Source: VAXT01 sp963774625 (GTDB lineage: Bacteria > Actinomycetota > Thermoleophilia > Gaiellales > Gaiellaceae). From it: a stretch of 64,000 bases of DNA. Numbering within the stretch: the stretch's first letter is position 1; each line of letters begins with the position of its first letter. The position numbers and the translations under genes are program-made. The notes beneath the pieces were generated by a model that saw only the letters and a list, made by a program, of their open reading frames with translations, was not told the DNA's origin and ran no database searches. Below, piece after piece: positions 25,440 to 34,800 of this stretch. The stretch lies in the NCBI GenBank assembly GCA_963774625.1, contig CAVZFQ010000018.1:372001-436000 (forward strand). Reading direction: 5' to 3'.

Positions 25440-26018
25440 TCACCCGGTCTCTGCAACGTAACCGCCGAGCGCCGACTCGACGGCGTCCTCACCGAACCCC
25501 TTCCGGGCGAGATAGCGGGCTGTCGAAGGCCCCTCCCCCCGGGCGACGACGATCCTGCGGGCCCGCTCGCCTTCGTGGTCGAGCCCTTCGAGTGCACGAT
25601 CGACGAGGCGCGGGTCCAGGCCGCGGGACTCGAGGTCGGCGCGGATCAGCGCGTCGCCCCCTCCCCGGGCAGCCAGGAGCTCAGCACGGTGCGTCGCCAG
25701 GCGCTCGTCGTCGACCGCTCCCGCTGCGAGCAGCCTGGAGATCGTCTCGCGCCGGGCCGCGGGCGCAACTCGCCGCCGCTCGAGTTCAGCGCCCAGGCCC
25801 TGCTCCGAGAGGTCGCGCCTGGCGAGGAGCCTCGCGGCCTTGGTGAGTGCCTCCCGCGAGCGTAGCTCTCGCCGCACGATCCGCAACCGCTCGCGATCTA
25901 ACGTCAGCCCGACGTGAAGGCCCGCGGCCAGGACGACGTCGACGGGAACGGTCCGCCAGGGGGCACCGTCTAGCTCGATCTTCACCCGTCCCCGAGGTGC
26001 GCCCCGCAGCGCGGTCAC
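25440..26018 (-). CDS. recX: Regulatory protein RecX
   Basis: Binds RecA filaments and limits recombinase activity. The product is small, helical and Arg/Leu-rich with the three-helix repeats of RecX: LLARRDLSEQGLGAELERR, then VDDERLATHRAELLAARG and LIRADLESRGLDPRLVDRAL, then ARYLARKGFGEDAVESAL. The GTG at 26018, 16 bases after the recA stop, gives 192 residues; the frame extends upstream only as antisense-like sequence within recA. The recA-recX order and spacing are classical. Confidence 0.88.
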   Translation of the reverse strand: MTALRGAPRGRVKIELDGAPWRTVPVDVVLAAGLHVGLTLDRERLRIVRRELRSREALTKAARLLARRDLSEQGLGAELERRRVAPAARRETISRLLAAGAVDDERLATHRAELLAARGGGDALIRADLESRGLDPRLVDRALEGLDHEGERARRIVVARGEGPSTARYLARKGFGEDAVESALGGYVAETG

Positions 26019-26034
26019 CTCGGGCCCGGCGCCG

Positions 26035-27132
26035 TTAGCCGGTGGCAGCGACCTCAGCGACGACAGCTTCCTTCTCCTTCGCTTTTTCCTTCTTTTCCGC
26101 CGCGGTGGGCTCGGCCACCGGCAGCAGCCGCGCCGAGGCGATGTTGTCCGGCCCGAGCTGCGCCTGGATGGCGTGCACGATGTTGTCGGACACGTCGGGG
26201 TGCTCACGCAAGAACGCTGCTGCGTTCTGTCGCCCCTGGCCGAGCCGCTCGTCGCCGAAGCTGAAGTACGAGCCCGACTTCTGAACGATCTTCCGCTCGA
26301 GCGCGGCCTCGAGGACCGTGCCCTCCCAGGAGATTCCGGAGCCGTAGATGATGTCGAACTCGGCCTGCTTGAAGGGCGGCGCCACCTTGTTCTTCACGAC
26401 CTTCACGCGGACGCGGTTGCCGTACGCCTCGACGCCGTCCTTCAGCGTCTCGATGCGGCGCATGTCGAGCCGGACCGAGGAGTAGAACTTGAGCGCCCGG
26501 CCGCCGGGAGTGGTCTCGGGCGAGCCGAACATGACCCCGATCTTCTCGCGCAGCTGGTTCGTGAAGAGGCAGATCGTGTCGGTGCGGTTGAGGGTTCCGG
26601 CCAGCTTGCGCAGGGCCTGGCTCATCAGCCGCGCCTGGAGGCCGACGTGGCTGTCGCCCATCTCGCCCTCGATCTCGGCCTTCGGCGTCAGCGCGGCCAC
26701 GGAGTCGATCGCGACGACGTCGAGCGCCCCGGAGCGAATGAGGAGCTCCGTGATCTCGAGCGCCTGCTCGCCGTGGTCGGGCTGGGAGACCAGCAGCTCG
26801 TCGATGTTGACGCCGATGCGGCGGGCGTACTGCGGGTCCATTGCGTGTTCTGCGTCGATGAACGCGCAGATTCCGCCTCGGCGCTGTGCCTCGGCGATCA
26901 CGTGGTAGGTGAGCGTGGTCTTTCCGGACGACTCCGGGCCGAAGACCTCGACGACACGTCCACGAGGCAGGCCGCCGACCCCGAGCGCGAGGTCGAGCGA
27001 GAGTGAGCCGGTCGAGACCGACCCTGTTGTGACATGCGCCTGGTCGTTCATGCGCATGACCGATCCCTTGCCGTACTGGCGCTCGATCTGGCCGAGTGCC
27101 ATGTCCAGGGCTTGCTCGCGCTCCACTCCCAT
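26035..27132 (-). CDS. recA: Recombinase RecA
   Basis: DNA strand-exchange protein and co-protease of the SOS response. The start ATG 27132 has AGGAGG four bases upstream; the preceding TTG is ignored. The product is 365 residues with Walker A GPESSGKTTL, EHAMDPQYA, the L1/L2 loops (the L2 region runs about FTNQLREKIGVMFGSPETTPGG), and a Lys/Glu/Ala-rich C-terminal tail. It overlaps the thpR stop by one base, within a cinA-thpR-recA-recX block. No SOS box is evident directly upstream, as the gene is internal to the operon. Confidence 0.98.
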   Translation of the reverse strand: MGVEREQALDMALGQIERQYGKGSVMRMNDQAHVTTGSVSTGSLSLDLALGVGGLPRGRVVEVFGPESSGKTTLTYHVIAEAQRRGGICAFIDAEHAMDPQYARRIGVNIDELLVSQPDHGEQALEITELLIRSGALDVVAIDSVAALTPKAEIEGEMGDSHVGLQARLMSQALRKLAGTLNRTDTICLFTNQLREKIGVMFGSPETTPGGRALKFYSSVRLDMRRIETLKDGVEAYGNRVRVKVVKNKVAPPFKQAEFDIIYGSGISWEGTVLEAALERKIVQKSGSYFSFGDERLGQGRQNAAAFLREHPDVSDNIVHAIQAQLGPDNIASARLLPVAEPTAAEKKEKAKEKEAVVAEVAATG

Positions 27133-27686
27133 CAACCTCCTAGGGCAACCGATTCGAGGACGTCGTACTGAGCCCCTGACGGGCGCAGCTCCGATATATA
27201 AACAGCAGCCTCGGACAGCCTGATCGGGCCGAGGTCGGGAAGCGGGGGGTCGAGCCGCGGCCGCTCGCGAAACCGCAGGACGGTGACGTGCGGGAGCCAG
27301 CGCCGCCGCTCGCGCTCGTAGACGCCGAGCTGCTCCAGCCGGTCGAACACGTCATCCGCGGTCCTCGTCGCGCGGCCCTGCTCGTCGCTGCAGGCCACCA
27401 TGCCGACCGACCTCGTCTCGCGGTAGCGCTCCGGCGTGAGCACCGGCTGCTCATCCGCTCCGGCAACCGCGTCGCGCAGCGCACTAGCGATCGCGTCGAG
27501 CTCCTCGGCCGGCCGTGCACCCAGGAAGGCGAGCGTGACGTGCAGGTTCTCGGGCGGAACGATCCGGCCACCCGTGAGCTCACGTCGTTGCCACTCTGCG
27601 AGCCGCTCGACGACGTCGCGAGGCAGCTGGAAGGCAAGGAACAGCCGAGGGCGTTCACGACCGCCCACGCTAGCCGGAGAGCTCAC
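27132..27686 (-). CDS. thpR: RNA 2',3'-cyclic phosphodiesterase
   Basis: A 2H-family phosphoesterase related to LigT. It hydrolyses 2',3'-cyclic ends of RNA. Both HxT/S motifs are visible: HVTLAFLGARP at about residue 49 and HVTVLRFRERP at about residue 132. The 184-residue length is normal. The GTG start overlaps the cinA stop and the stop touches the recA start codon. The cinA-thpR(ligT)-recA linkage is widely conserved. Confidence 0.92.
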   Translation of the reverse strand: MSSPASVGGRERPRLFLAFQLPRDVVERLAEWQRRELTGGRIVPPENLHVTLAFLGARPAEELDAIASALRDAVAGADEQPVLTPERYRETRSVGMVACSDEQGRATRTADDVFDRLEQLGVYERERRRWLPHVTVLRFRERPRLDPPLPDLGPIRLSEAAVYISELRPSGAQYDVLESVALGG

Positions 27687-28933
27687 GCGTCTTCGTGACT
27701 GCTCTGTGCCAAGAGACGCCTGACCAGGTGGAGTGCGGCCACCGTCGCGCGGCGGCGGACTGCTTCCCGGTCTCCGGGGAACCGGATCTCGAGGCTCTTG
27801 TCCCCGTCAGGCCCCTGGGCGTGCAGGAAGACGAGCCCGACGGGCTTCTCCGGCGTGCCGCCGCCCGGGCCGGCGATCCCCGTGACCGAAACGGCCACGT
27901 CCGCTTTGAACGTCGTCCGAGCACCCGCAGCCATGGCCTCGGCGGTCTCCGCCGAGACGGCCCCGTGTGCGGCCAGGATCTCCTCCGGGACGCCGAGCTG
28001 CTCCACCTTGACCCGGTCGTCGTAGGCGACGACGCCGCCTCGGAAGACCTCGCTGGAGCCGGGCACCGAGGTCAGGCCCGCGGCCACGAGCCCGCCGGTG
28101 CACGACTCGGCCGCCGCCAGCGAGAGACCACGCGCGTGGCAGGCATCCAGCACGATCTGGGACACCGTGCGCTCGTCCTCGGCGAACAGGTGGCGCGCCA
28201 GCGCCTCACGGAGTGGCTGGGCGAGCCGCTCGCCGTCGCCGAGCAGCAACATCTCGATCTCGCCGTCGTGCGCGCAGATCGTGGCCTCGACGCCCTCCCC
28301 CTCGCCGCCGGCCTCGGCGAGCGCGCGTGCGACCGCGGACTCGCTGACGCCGTAGAAGCGCAGGACGAGCCGTGAGGGCGCCTCCGCACGCTCGAAGACA
28401 GCCTTGACCGGAGGCGCCACTACCGCCTTCTCCCAGAGCCGGCGCAGCTCACCAGGAGGCCCGGGAAGCACGACCGCCACGGAGCCGCCCACTTCGAGGA
28501 CCAGGCCCGGAGCCGTGCCCGCGAGCCCGAGCACGAGCGCCCCCTCGGGCAGCGAGGCCTGCTTGCGGACGCCTTCCTCGAACTCCGCATACGGGCGGCG
28601 AAACCGCTCGGCCAGCGAGCGTGAGAACTGCTCGATGCGAGCCTCGAGCTCCTCGTCCACGACGACTGCGCGACCCGCTACACGGGCGAGCGTCTCGACC
28701 GTCCGGTCGTCATGCGTCGGCCCCAGGCCACCCGAGGTGACCAGCAGATCGGCCTGGAGACCCTCCGCGAGGGCTGCCTCCAGCTCCTCGGGCCGGTCCC
28801 CGACCACGATGATCCGCGCCGGCTCGAGCCCGCGCGCCGCCAGCTCGCGCGCAAGAAACGGCCCGTTGGCGTCCTGACGCCCGCCCCGCGTCAGCTCGCT
28901 GCCGGTGACGACGACCGCTGCTCGGGGGCTCAA
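27683..28933 (-). CDS. cinA: CinA family protein (nicotinamide-nucleotide amidase)
   Basis: Two-domain protein of NAD recycling. The N-terminal MoCF-like/COG1058 domain (residues 1-170) has VTGSELTRGGRQDANGPFLAREL, VTSGGLGPTHDDRT and VLPGPPGE. The C-terminal PncC-like deamidase domain (about 255-416) has AESCTGGLVAAGLTSVPGSS, FRGGVVAYDDRVK and VTGIAGPGGGTPEKPVGLV. At 416 residues it is complete. The TTG start overlaps the stop of the rodZ-like gene by TTGA. Confidence 0.93.
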   Translation of the reverse strand: MSPRAAVVVTGSELTRGGRQDANGPFLARELAARGLEPARIIVVGDRPEELEAALAEGLQADLLVTSGGLGPTHDDRTVETLARVAGRAVVVDEELEARIEQFSRSLAERFRRPYAEFEEGVRKQASLPEGALVLGLAGTAPGLVLEVGGSVAVVLPGPPGELRRLWEKAVVAPPVKAVFERAEAPSRLVLRFYGVSESAVARALAEAGGEGEGVEATICAHDGEIEMLLLGDGERLAQPLREALARHLFAEDERTVSQIVLDACHARGLSLAAAESCTGGLVAAGLTSVPGSSEVFRGGVVAYDDRVKVEQLGVPEEILAAHGAVSAETAEAMAAGARTTFKADVAVSVTGIAGPGGGTPEKPVGLVFLHAQGPDGDKSLEIRFPGDREAVRRRATVAALHLVRRLLAQSSHEDA

Positions 28934-29670
28934 CTGGGGTTCGGCGCAACCGTGACGCCCCGCGGCGTCACGAGCAACCAGCGCTGTCCACCGGTGCCCC
29001 GTCCCGGGACGACGACGGAGCGGCCGTTCAGCTTCAGCCGCAGGTTGGCCGGCGCAAAGACGTAGACCCAGAGCTTGCCGCCCGTGAACAGGCGCGACTG
29101 CCCGCCTTCGAGCGTGCCCTCGTAGATCGGCTTGCCGACGCGCGAGCCGCGATACACGGCCAGGAGCGCGTTCTTGCCGGGCGCCGCGGAGGCGACCAGG
29201 CGTGCAACCGGTGCGGTCTGCTTCTTCGCCGGGGGCGGCGTCACCGCGTTCCCCGGGAGCGGCACGTTCGGCGCCGGCTCGGCGCCGAAGCGCCAGGCGA
29301 CGATCACCAGCGCCGCGGCGACTCCGACGATGCCGAGCACGACGAGCACCGCACTCGTGGCCATCGGGCTCTGGCGGCCACCCCAGCTGGCGCCTCCGCC
29401 GCGTGGCGCAAGCGGCGCCTCCTCCTCGACTTCTCCGCGCACGTAGCGGGAGTTGAACTCGTCCACGTAGAGCTGCCCGTCGAGGCCGAGATACTCGGCG
29501 TAGGAGCGCAGGAAGCCCTTGACGTAGGTCTGGGCCGGGAGCACCTCGAACTGCTCCTCCTCGAGCGCGCGCAGGTACTTGCTGCGGATCTTCGTGGCCT
29601 GCTCGATCTGCGGGAAGTCGAGGGCCTGGCGCAGTCGCGCCTCACGGAGGCTGTTACCAATCTCGAACAA
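28930..29670 (-). CDS. RodZ-like helix-turn-helix membrane protein
   Basis: The N-terminal Xre-like helix-turn-helix of the RodZ type (residues 1-75: SLREARLRQALDFPQIEQATKIRSKYL, ALEEEQFEVLPAQTYVKGFL) is followed by an acidic linker, one membrane helix (SAVLVVLGIVGVAAALVIVAW, about 105-127) and a periplasmic-side beta domain of the DUF4115 type. RodZ links MreB to the envelope in rods. No mreB is in the window, so a shape role is inferred from architecture only. The start is TTG; 246 residues. It heads the cinA-thpR-recA-recX transcript. Confidence 0.82.
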   Translation of the reverse strand: MFEIGNSLREARLRQALDFPQIEQATKIRSKYLRALEEEQFEVLPAQTYVKGFLRSYAEYLGLDGQLYVDEFNSRYVRGEVEEEAPLAPRGGGASWGGRQSPMATSAVLVVLGIVGVAAALVIVAWRFGAEPAPNVPLPGNAVTPPPAKKQTAPVARLVASAAPGKNALLAVYRGSRVGKPIYEGTLEGGQSRLFTGGKLWVYVFAPANLRLKLNGRSVVVPGRGTGGQRWLLVTPRGVTVAPNPS

Positions 29671-29691
29671 GGGTTTCGATTGTAGGCGGTA

Positions 29692-30060
29692 TCAGTTTGC
29701 GGCTACGTACTCGAGATAGGCATACACGCCCATCGACACCGCAGCAGTCAGGGAAATATAGACGCCCAGCCACCCGAGGACTCGGCCGGCACGGGCGGTC
29801 CCCTGCCCGCCGATCCGGCCGAGTGTGCGGTCCAGCGAGCGCCGGGCCCGCCTGGCCAGGCGGACGGCGAGGGCCGAGAGGAGAAATGCCGCCGGAATCG
29901 CGTATGCGGCGTCGACGAGCTCGAGATCGGGATGCCACTCCGTGATCGCCACGGCCACCGGGATCACCGCAGCGCCGAGGAAGCCGACGAGCAGCGAGGC
30001 GCGCGCGGCGCGGTTGCGCCGGGGGCGGGTCCCGTTAGTGCTTTCGGTAAGGGCGACCAA
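29692..30060 (-). CDS. Small membrane protein at the 3' end of the nucleoside transporter operon
   Basis: The 122 residues have three hydrophobic segments (LLVGFLGAAVIPVAVAI, AAYAIPAAFLLSALAVRLA and VLGWLGVYISLTAAVSMGVYAYLEYV), with a very basic stretch, RRARRSLDRTLGR, between the last two. The TTG start lies within the 3' end of the last permease gene, with 26 bases of overlap, so translation is likely coupled. Similar three-helix proteins follow transporter genes in other actinobacteria, but the function is unknown. Confidence 0.65.
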   Translation of the reverse strand: MVALTESTNGTRPRRNRAARASLLVGFLGAAVIPVAVAITEWHPDLELVDAAYAIPAAFLLSALAVRLARRARRSLDRTLGRIGGQGTARAGRVLGWLGVYISLTAAVSMGVYAYLEYVAAN

Positions 30061-31234
30061 TGGCTGCTGGTGGGATCGAGCGGCCGATGAACCCGGCGAC
30101 CGCGATGATGGTGAGCACGTACGGGAGGGCCTGGAAGAGAGTCGCGCCCGACTCGGAGTACTCCGGCAGCCGCTGGGCGAGCGCGCTCGAGAAGCCGAAC
30201 AGGAGCGCGGCGGCCAGGGCCCCGAACGGTCGCCAGTTGCCGAAGATGAGCGCTGCGAGCGCGATGAAGCCGCGGCCCTTCGTCATGTTCTCGGCGAACG
30301 CGCCCGAGAAGCCGAACGAGAGGTACGCGCCGCCGAGCGCGGCGAGCATCCCCGAGACGATGACGCAGGCATAGCGGACACCGTATACAGAGATCCCGAC
30401 CGTATCGGCAGCCCTCGGTTGCTCCCCCACCGCCCGGATCCGCAGGCCGATCGGCGTCTTGAAGAGCACGACGTGGGCAACGACCACGAGCAGGAGGCCC
30501 AGCCAGATCATGAGGTTGAGGTCTCCGAGCACGGGGCCCACGAAGTACAGGTCTTCGATCACGGGCAGCGACACGTCCGGGATGCGCGAGACGTCTGTGG
30601 GCACTCCTTGCGTCCCGTAGATGTCGATGTACAGGTAGCCGGTGATACCGAGAGCGAGGAAGTTCAGAGCCGTCCCGGTGACGATCTGGTCGGCGCGCAG
30701 GTGAATCGAGAAGAACGCGTGCACGAGGGCGAGGAGCCCACCGGCGAGCATCGCGAACAGGAGGCCGAGCACCCACGAGCCGGCCTTGTCCGCTGCCAGG
30801 ATCCCGAAGAAGGCCCCGGTCAGCATCATCCCCTCGAGGCCGATGTTGACGACGCCCGAGCGCTCGGAGAAGAGACCTCCGATGGCCGCGAAGACGAGCG
30901 GCGTCGCAAAGCGGAGCATGGCGGCGAGGAGCGCCGACCAGACGAAGACGGTGTCCAGGTTTCCGACGCTCGACTGCGTCGCCAGGGCGCCGATCCCGGT
31001 TCCCGCAACGCCCGCGGCAACTGCCCCCCACCCCAGTCGCCGTTGCCCTCGCGACGTTGCCCAGATGCCCGCTGCGAGCGCGAGCAGCCCCACGGCGACA
31101 GGGATCAGCGGGCTCCGCGCATTGACCGGAGGCAAAGCGATCCAGAGGGCGAGGAGGCCGAGCACGACTCCGACCGCGCCCACCGCACGAGGCGACCCCG
31201 ACACGCCCGGCTCGCGCCAGTCGAAGGTGCTCAT
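30035..31234 (-). CDS. BMP-type nucleoside ABC transporter permease (second pair, NupQ-like)
   Basis: Polytopic permease of 399 residues with about ten hydrophobic segments. The family signature is FATPLVFAAIGGLFSERSGV then NIGLEGMMLTGAFFG, with FSIHLRADQIVTGTALNFLALG. It is the partner of the permease at 31231 and a paralogue of the one at 32411. The ATG overlaps the preceding permease stop by four bases. Confidence 0.9.
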   Translation of the reverse strand: MSTFDWREPGVSGSPRAVGAVGVVLGLLALWIALPPVNARSPLIPVAVGLLALAAGIWATSRGQRRLGWGAVAAGVAGTGIGALATQSSVGNLDTVFVWSALLAAMLRFATPLVFAAIGGLFSERSGVVNIGLEGMMLTGAFFGILAADKAGSWVLGLLFAMLAGGLLALVHAFFSIHLRADQIVTGTALNFLALGITGYLYIDIYGTQGVPTDVSRIPDVSLPVIEDLYFVGPVLGDLNLMIWLGLLLVVVAHVVLFKTPIGLRIRAVGEQPRAADTVGISVYGVRYACVIVSGMLAALGGAYLSFGFSGAFAENMTKGRGFIALAALIFGNWRPFGALAAALLFGFSSALAQRLPEYSESGATLFQALPYVLTIIAVAGFIGRSIPPAAIGRPYRKH

Positions 31235-32436
31235 GCCGCGCTCCGCCCGAGCTTACGGCGCGCTCGCCAGACATAGAGGACGAGCACGTCGACTCCGACG
31301 AGCAGGACGACGAGGCCCTGGATGATGAGCGTCAGGTTCCCGGCGAGCTCCGGTGGGAACGAGGCTTCGTCCAGGTTGCGCGACGACGTGCCTGTGAAGA
31401 GCGCACCGAAGAGGAGCGCCGAGAGGAAGACGCCGACGGCGGTGTTCCGCCCGAGGAGCGCCACGGCGATGCCGATGAACCCGATCTGGGAGGCCTGGAT
31501 CCCGTCCACGTCCAGGCGGTACTGCCAGCCGAGCACGTCGACGGCTCCCGCGAGGCCGGCGAACACTCCGGCAATCGCCATGGCGAGGAAGTAACTCCGG
31601 GCCACGCTGATCCCCCCGTAGCGCGCCGCCTCGGGATTGAAGCCGACGGCCCGCACCTCGTAGCCGAGCGTCGTGCGGTTGAGGACGAGCCAGAACACGA
31701 CGAGAGCGGCGAGGGCGATGAAGAACCCCAGGTGCAGCCCCTGGAAGTCGGGGTCGCCCCAGATCACCGGCAGCTTCGCGTCGTCGAGGACGTCGTTCGA
31801 GACGGGCTGCCCCGGGTCGCGGTCGTTGACGAGCGGGCCGCCGCGCCCGACGAGGAAGCTCCCGACCCAGAGCGCGATCCAGTTGAGCATGATCGTCGTG
31901 ATCACCTCGTGGGCGCCGAGCGTCGCCTTGAGCAGGCCCGCGATGCCCGCCAGCGCGGCACCCGCCAGCGCGGCAATGACCACCGCCAGGATCACGTGCA
32001 GCGGCCCGGGCAGCCCGCTGAGCGACGAACCGATCCACACCGCTGCGACGGCGCCCGCGATGTACTGGCCCTGTCCGCCGATGTTGAACAGGCCGCACCG
32101 GAAGGCGAACGCCACGGCGAGGCCGGTGAGGATGAGCGCGGTCGTCGCGATCCCGGTCTGCTGCAGGTTCGCGGACGCGACCTCGAGATCCTGGCCCGTG
32201 AGCCAGAGATACGGCCAGTTCAGTCCCGTGCCTGCCCAGATGGCCCTGTAGGTCGAAAGCGGGTTGTTCCCCGTCGCCAGGACGATCAGGCCGGCCAGCA
32301 CGAAGGCCACGACGGCGGTCACCACGGGCACGAGGGCTCCCCCTGCGCGTTGGTAGAAGGCCAGCCGCGCCGCAGTGCTCGGCACGCCCTCGTCGCCTAC
32401 GGGCGCGCCGCTATTGCTTGACGTAGGGGCGGCCAA
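31231..32436 (-). CDS. BMP-type nucleoside ABC transporter permease (second pair, NupP-like)
   Basis: The 401 residues include about ten membrane helices. Family motifs are AVAFAFRCGLFNIGGQGQY, LGAHEVITTIMLNWIAL and YGGISVARSYFLAMAIAG. The TTG at 32436 overlaps the 3' end of the previous permease gene; a GTG at 32385 is the alternative and would shorten the cytoplasmic N-terminus. It is a paralogue of the permease at 33604. Together with the gene at 30035 it forms a second heterodimer sharing one ATPase gene. Confidence 0.88.
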   Translation of the reverse strand: MAAPTSSNSGAPVGDEGVPSTAARLAFYQRAGGALVPVVTAVVAFVLAGLIVLATGNNPLSTYRAIWAGTGLNWPYLWLTGQDLEVASANLQQTGIATTALILTGLAVAFAFRCGLFNIGGQGQYIAGAVAAVWIGSSLSGLPGPLHVILAVVIAALAGAALAGIAGLLKATLGAHEVITTIMLNWIALWVGSFLVGRGGPLVNDRDPGQPVSNDVLDDAKLPVIWGDPDFQGLHLGFFIALAALVVFWLVLNRTTLGYEVRAVGFNPEAARYGGISVARSYFLAMAIAGVFAGLAGAVDVLGWQYRLDVDGIQASQIGFIGIAVALLGRNTAVGVFLSALLFGALFTGTSSRNLDEASFPPELAGNLTLIIQGLVVLLVGVDVLVLYVWRARRKLGRSAA

Positions 32437-33607
32437 TGGCGGCCGGCGGAATCGACCGGCCGATGACGCCGGCGACCGCGACCAGGGTGAGGACGTACGG
32501 CAGGGTCGAGATCAGGTTCTCGGAGACGTCGGCCTCACGCTGCAACGGAATCGCGAGCGCGAAGCCGAAGCCGAATAGCAGCGTCGCCACGAATGCCCAG
32601 CCCGGCCGCCACTTGCCGAAGATGACCGCCGCGAGCGCGATGTACCCGCGCCCGCTGGTCATGTTCTCGGAGAACGTGCCCACGAAGCCGATCGACAGGA
32701 AGGCTCCGCCGAGGGCGGCCAGCACGCCGGACGTGATCACTGCGGCATAACGCACGACGTAGACGGAGATGCCCACCGTGTCGGCGGCCCGCGGATGCTC
32801 GCCCACCGAGCGGATTCGGAGCCCGATCGGCGTCTTGAAGAGCACGACGTAGGAGAGGATCACGGCGACGAACATGATCCAGACGAGCAGGCTCAGGTCG
32901 CCGAAGACGGTCTCGAGGAAATCTCCAACCGCAGGAATCGAGTCGAGGAAATCGATCGTCACCTTCGGCACGGGGTCGACGTCGCCGGTCGGGATCCCAC
33001 CCGGATAGAGCGAGCTGAACAGGTAGCCGGTCACGCCGAGCGCGAGGAGGTTGACGGCGAACCCGCTCACGATCTGATCGGCCCGCAGGTGGATCGAGAA
33101 GATGCCGTGGATGAGCGCCGTGAGCCCGCCGAAGAGCATGGCCATCACCAGGCCCACAACCCAGCTGCCGCTCCAGATCGCGCCCCAGACGGCGAAGAAC
33201 GCGCCGATCAGCATCATCCCCTCGAGGCCGATGTTCACGACGCCGGAGCGCTCGCAGAAGATGCCGCCCATCGCGGCGAAGGCGAGCGGCGTCGCGAAGC
33301 GGAGTGTCGAGGCGATGAGCCCGCCGGTGAGGACCGCTTCCAGCGTTTCCTTCTCGACGCCCTGGGCCCAGAGACCTGCGATGGCTCCGAGGACTCCCGC
33401 CACGATCGCCCACCCGCCGTAGCGACGCTCGCCTTGCACGAACGCCGCGAGGCCCCACGTCACGGCCAGCAGCCCGATCCCAATCGGATACGCGATGCCC
33501 CGAACCGTCCAGGGCGGGAGCGCGACCCAGAACGCGAGGAGCCCGATGAGAATGCCGAAAATTGCGATCGGCCGGGGCCGGGCGACCGCGCGAACGTTGT
33601 CGATCAC
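32411..33607 (-). CDS. BMP-type nucleoside ABC transporter permease (first pair, NupQ-like)
   Basis: The GTG at 33607 overlaps the stop of the upstream permease (GTGA); an open frame extends much further but is antisense-like. The product is 398 residues with FATPLAFAAMGGIFCERSGV, NIGLEGMMLIGAFFAVWG, FSIHLRADQIVSGFAVNLLALG and ...FKTPIGLRIRSVGEHPRAAD. It differs from its paralogue at 30035 mainly in the extracytoplasmic loop (YPGGIPTGDVDPVPKVTIDF), which could reflect a different substrate. Confidence 0.9.
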   Translation of the reverse strand: MIDNVRAVARPRPIAIFGILIGLLAFWVALPPWTVRGIAYPIGIGLLAVTWGLAAFVQGERRYGGWAIVAGVLGAIAGLWAQGVEKETLEAVLTGGLIASTLRFATPLAFAAMGGIFCERSGVVNIGLEGMMLIGAFFAVWGAIWSGSWVVGLVMAMLFGGLTALIHGIFSIHLRADQIVSGFAVNLLALGVTGYLFSSLYPGGIPTGDVDPVPKVTIDFLDSIPAVGDFLETVFGDLSLLVWIMFVAVILSYVVLFKTPIGLRIRSVGEHPRAADTVGISVYVVRYAAVITSGVLAALGGAFLSIGFVGTFSENMTSGRGYIALAAVIFGKWRPGWAFVATLLFGFGFALAIPLQREADVSENLISTLPYVLTLVAVAGVIGRSIPPAAIGRPYVKQ

Positions 33608-34800
33608 GGGGCCGCCTTCTCCGGCACGGCCGGTCCGAGGCCGACATAGCGCCTCGCGCGCCAGATGTAGTGGATCAAGAGCTCGGCGCCCACGAAGAAG
33701 ATGACGAGCGCCTGGATCATCGTCGAGAGGTCGCTGGCGAGAGCGGGCTCGAACACCTCCGGGTCGAGCTGGCGCGAGGACGTCCCGGTGTTCAACGCTG
33801 CGAACAGGATGCCCGCAAAGAAGATGCCGATCGGCTTGTTGCGGCCGAGGAGCGCGACCGCGATCGCCGTGTAGCCGACCGTGTTGGTCCCGAAGTCGCT
33901 CGTATCCACCGAGTACTTGAAGCCGATGATGTCGATCGCCCCTGCGAGCCCCGCAAACGCGCCGGAGATGGCGAGGGCGAGGAAGTAGCTCCTGCGCACC
34001 GCGATGCCGCTGTAGCGAGCAGCCTCGGGGTTGAAGCCGACGGCACGCACCTCGTACCCCAAGGTCGTCCGGTTGAGGATCACGTAGTAGACGAGCAGGC
34101 CGCCGACCGCAAAGAGGAGCCCGGCGTGCAGGTACGGCGACCAGAGGATCCACAGCTTCGAGGAGTCGAAGACCACGTCGGAGCGAGGGAGCCCGGGCAG
34201 CGCCCCCTGTAACGGCCCGTTCAGCTCGAATAAGTACTGGCCGCCGAAGATGGCGATCCAGTTGAGCATGATCGTCGTGATCACTTCGTGGGCGCCGACT
34301 GTGGCGCGAAGCAGCCCTGCGATGCCGCCCCAGATCGCACCGCCGACGATGCCCGCGCCGATAGCGAGCACGACGTGGGTCGGCCGGTTCAGGTCAGGAA
34401 GATGCGTCCCGACGTAGAGCGCTGCGATGAACCCGACCCAGTACTGGCCCTGTCCGCCGATGTTGAAGAGGCCGCAGCGGAAGGCGAACGCGACCGCGAG
34501 CGCGGCGAGGATGAGCGGTGTGGCCTGACGGAGGGTCTGCTGGAGGTCACGGGCAGCCGCGTCGCGCTCGTCCCCCGTCACCCACGGCAGAAACCAGTTG
34601 AAGCCCGCTCCCTCGAAGATCGCCTTGTAGGCCGTCAACGGGTTGTGCCCGGTGATCAGCACGACCAGGCCGCCGATCAGGAAGGCGAGGACCGTGGCCG
34701 CGACGGGAACGAGGATGCCTCCGGCGCGCTCGTAGAGCCCCGCCCGCAGCGAGTAGACCTCGTCTTTCTCCGGCGGGGGCGCCGGGGGCGTGACGGTCAC
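33604..34800 (-). CDS. BMP-type nucleoside ABC transporter permease (first pair, NupP-like)
   Basis: The 398 residues share the motifs AVAFAFRCGLFNIGGQGQY, VGAHEVITTIMLNWIAI and YSGIAVRRSYFLALAISGAF with the paralogue at 31231. The GTG start overlaps the ATPase stop (GTGA) and the stop overlaps the next permease start. The first permease of the operon, it is expected to pair with the protein at 32411 and the ATPase at 34797. Confidence 0.92.
   Translation of the reverse strand: MTVTPPAPPPEKDEVYSLRAGLYERAGGILVPVAATVLAFLIGGLVVLITGHNPLTAYKAIFEGAGFNWFLPWVTGDERDAAARDLQQTLRQATPLILAALAVAFAFRCGLFNIGGQGQYWVGFIAALYVGTHLPDLNRPTHVVLAIGAGIVGGAIWGGIAGLLRATVGAHEVITTIMLNWIAIFGGQYLFELNGPLQGALPGLPRSDVVFDSSKLWILWSPYLHAGLLFAVGGLLVYYVILNRTTLGYEVRAVGFNPEAARYSGIAVRRSYFLALAISGAFAGLAGAIDIIGFKYSVDTSDFGTNTVGYTAIAVALLGRNKPIGIFFAGILFAALNTGTSSRQLDPEVFEPALASDLSTMIQALVIFFVGAELLIHYIWRARRYVGLGPAVPEKAAP

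Noticed and set aside
32411..34153. 580-residue version of the first-pair NupQ-like permease
   Set aside because: The extra N-terminal 180 residues are Arg-rich read-through of the upstream permease in another frame; the GTG at 33607 gives the family length.
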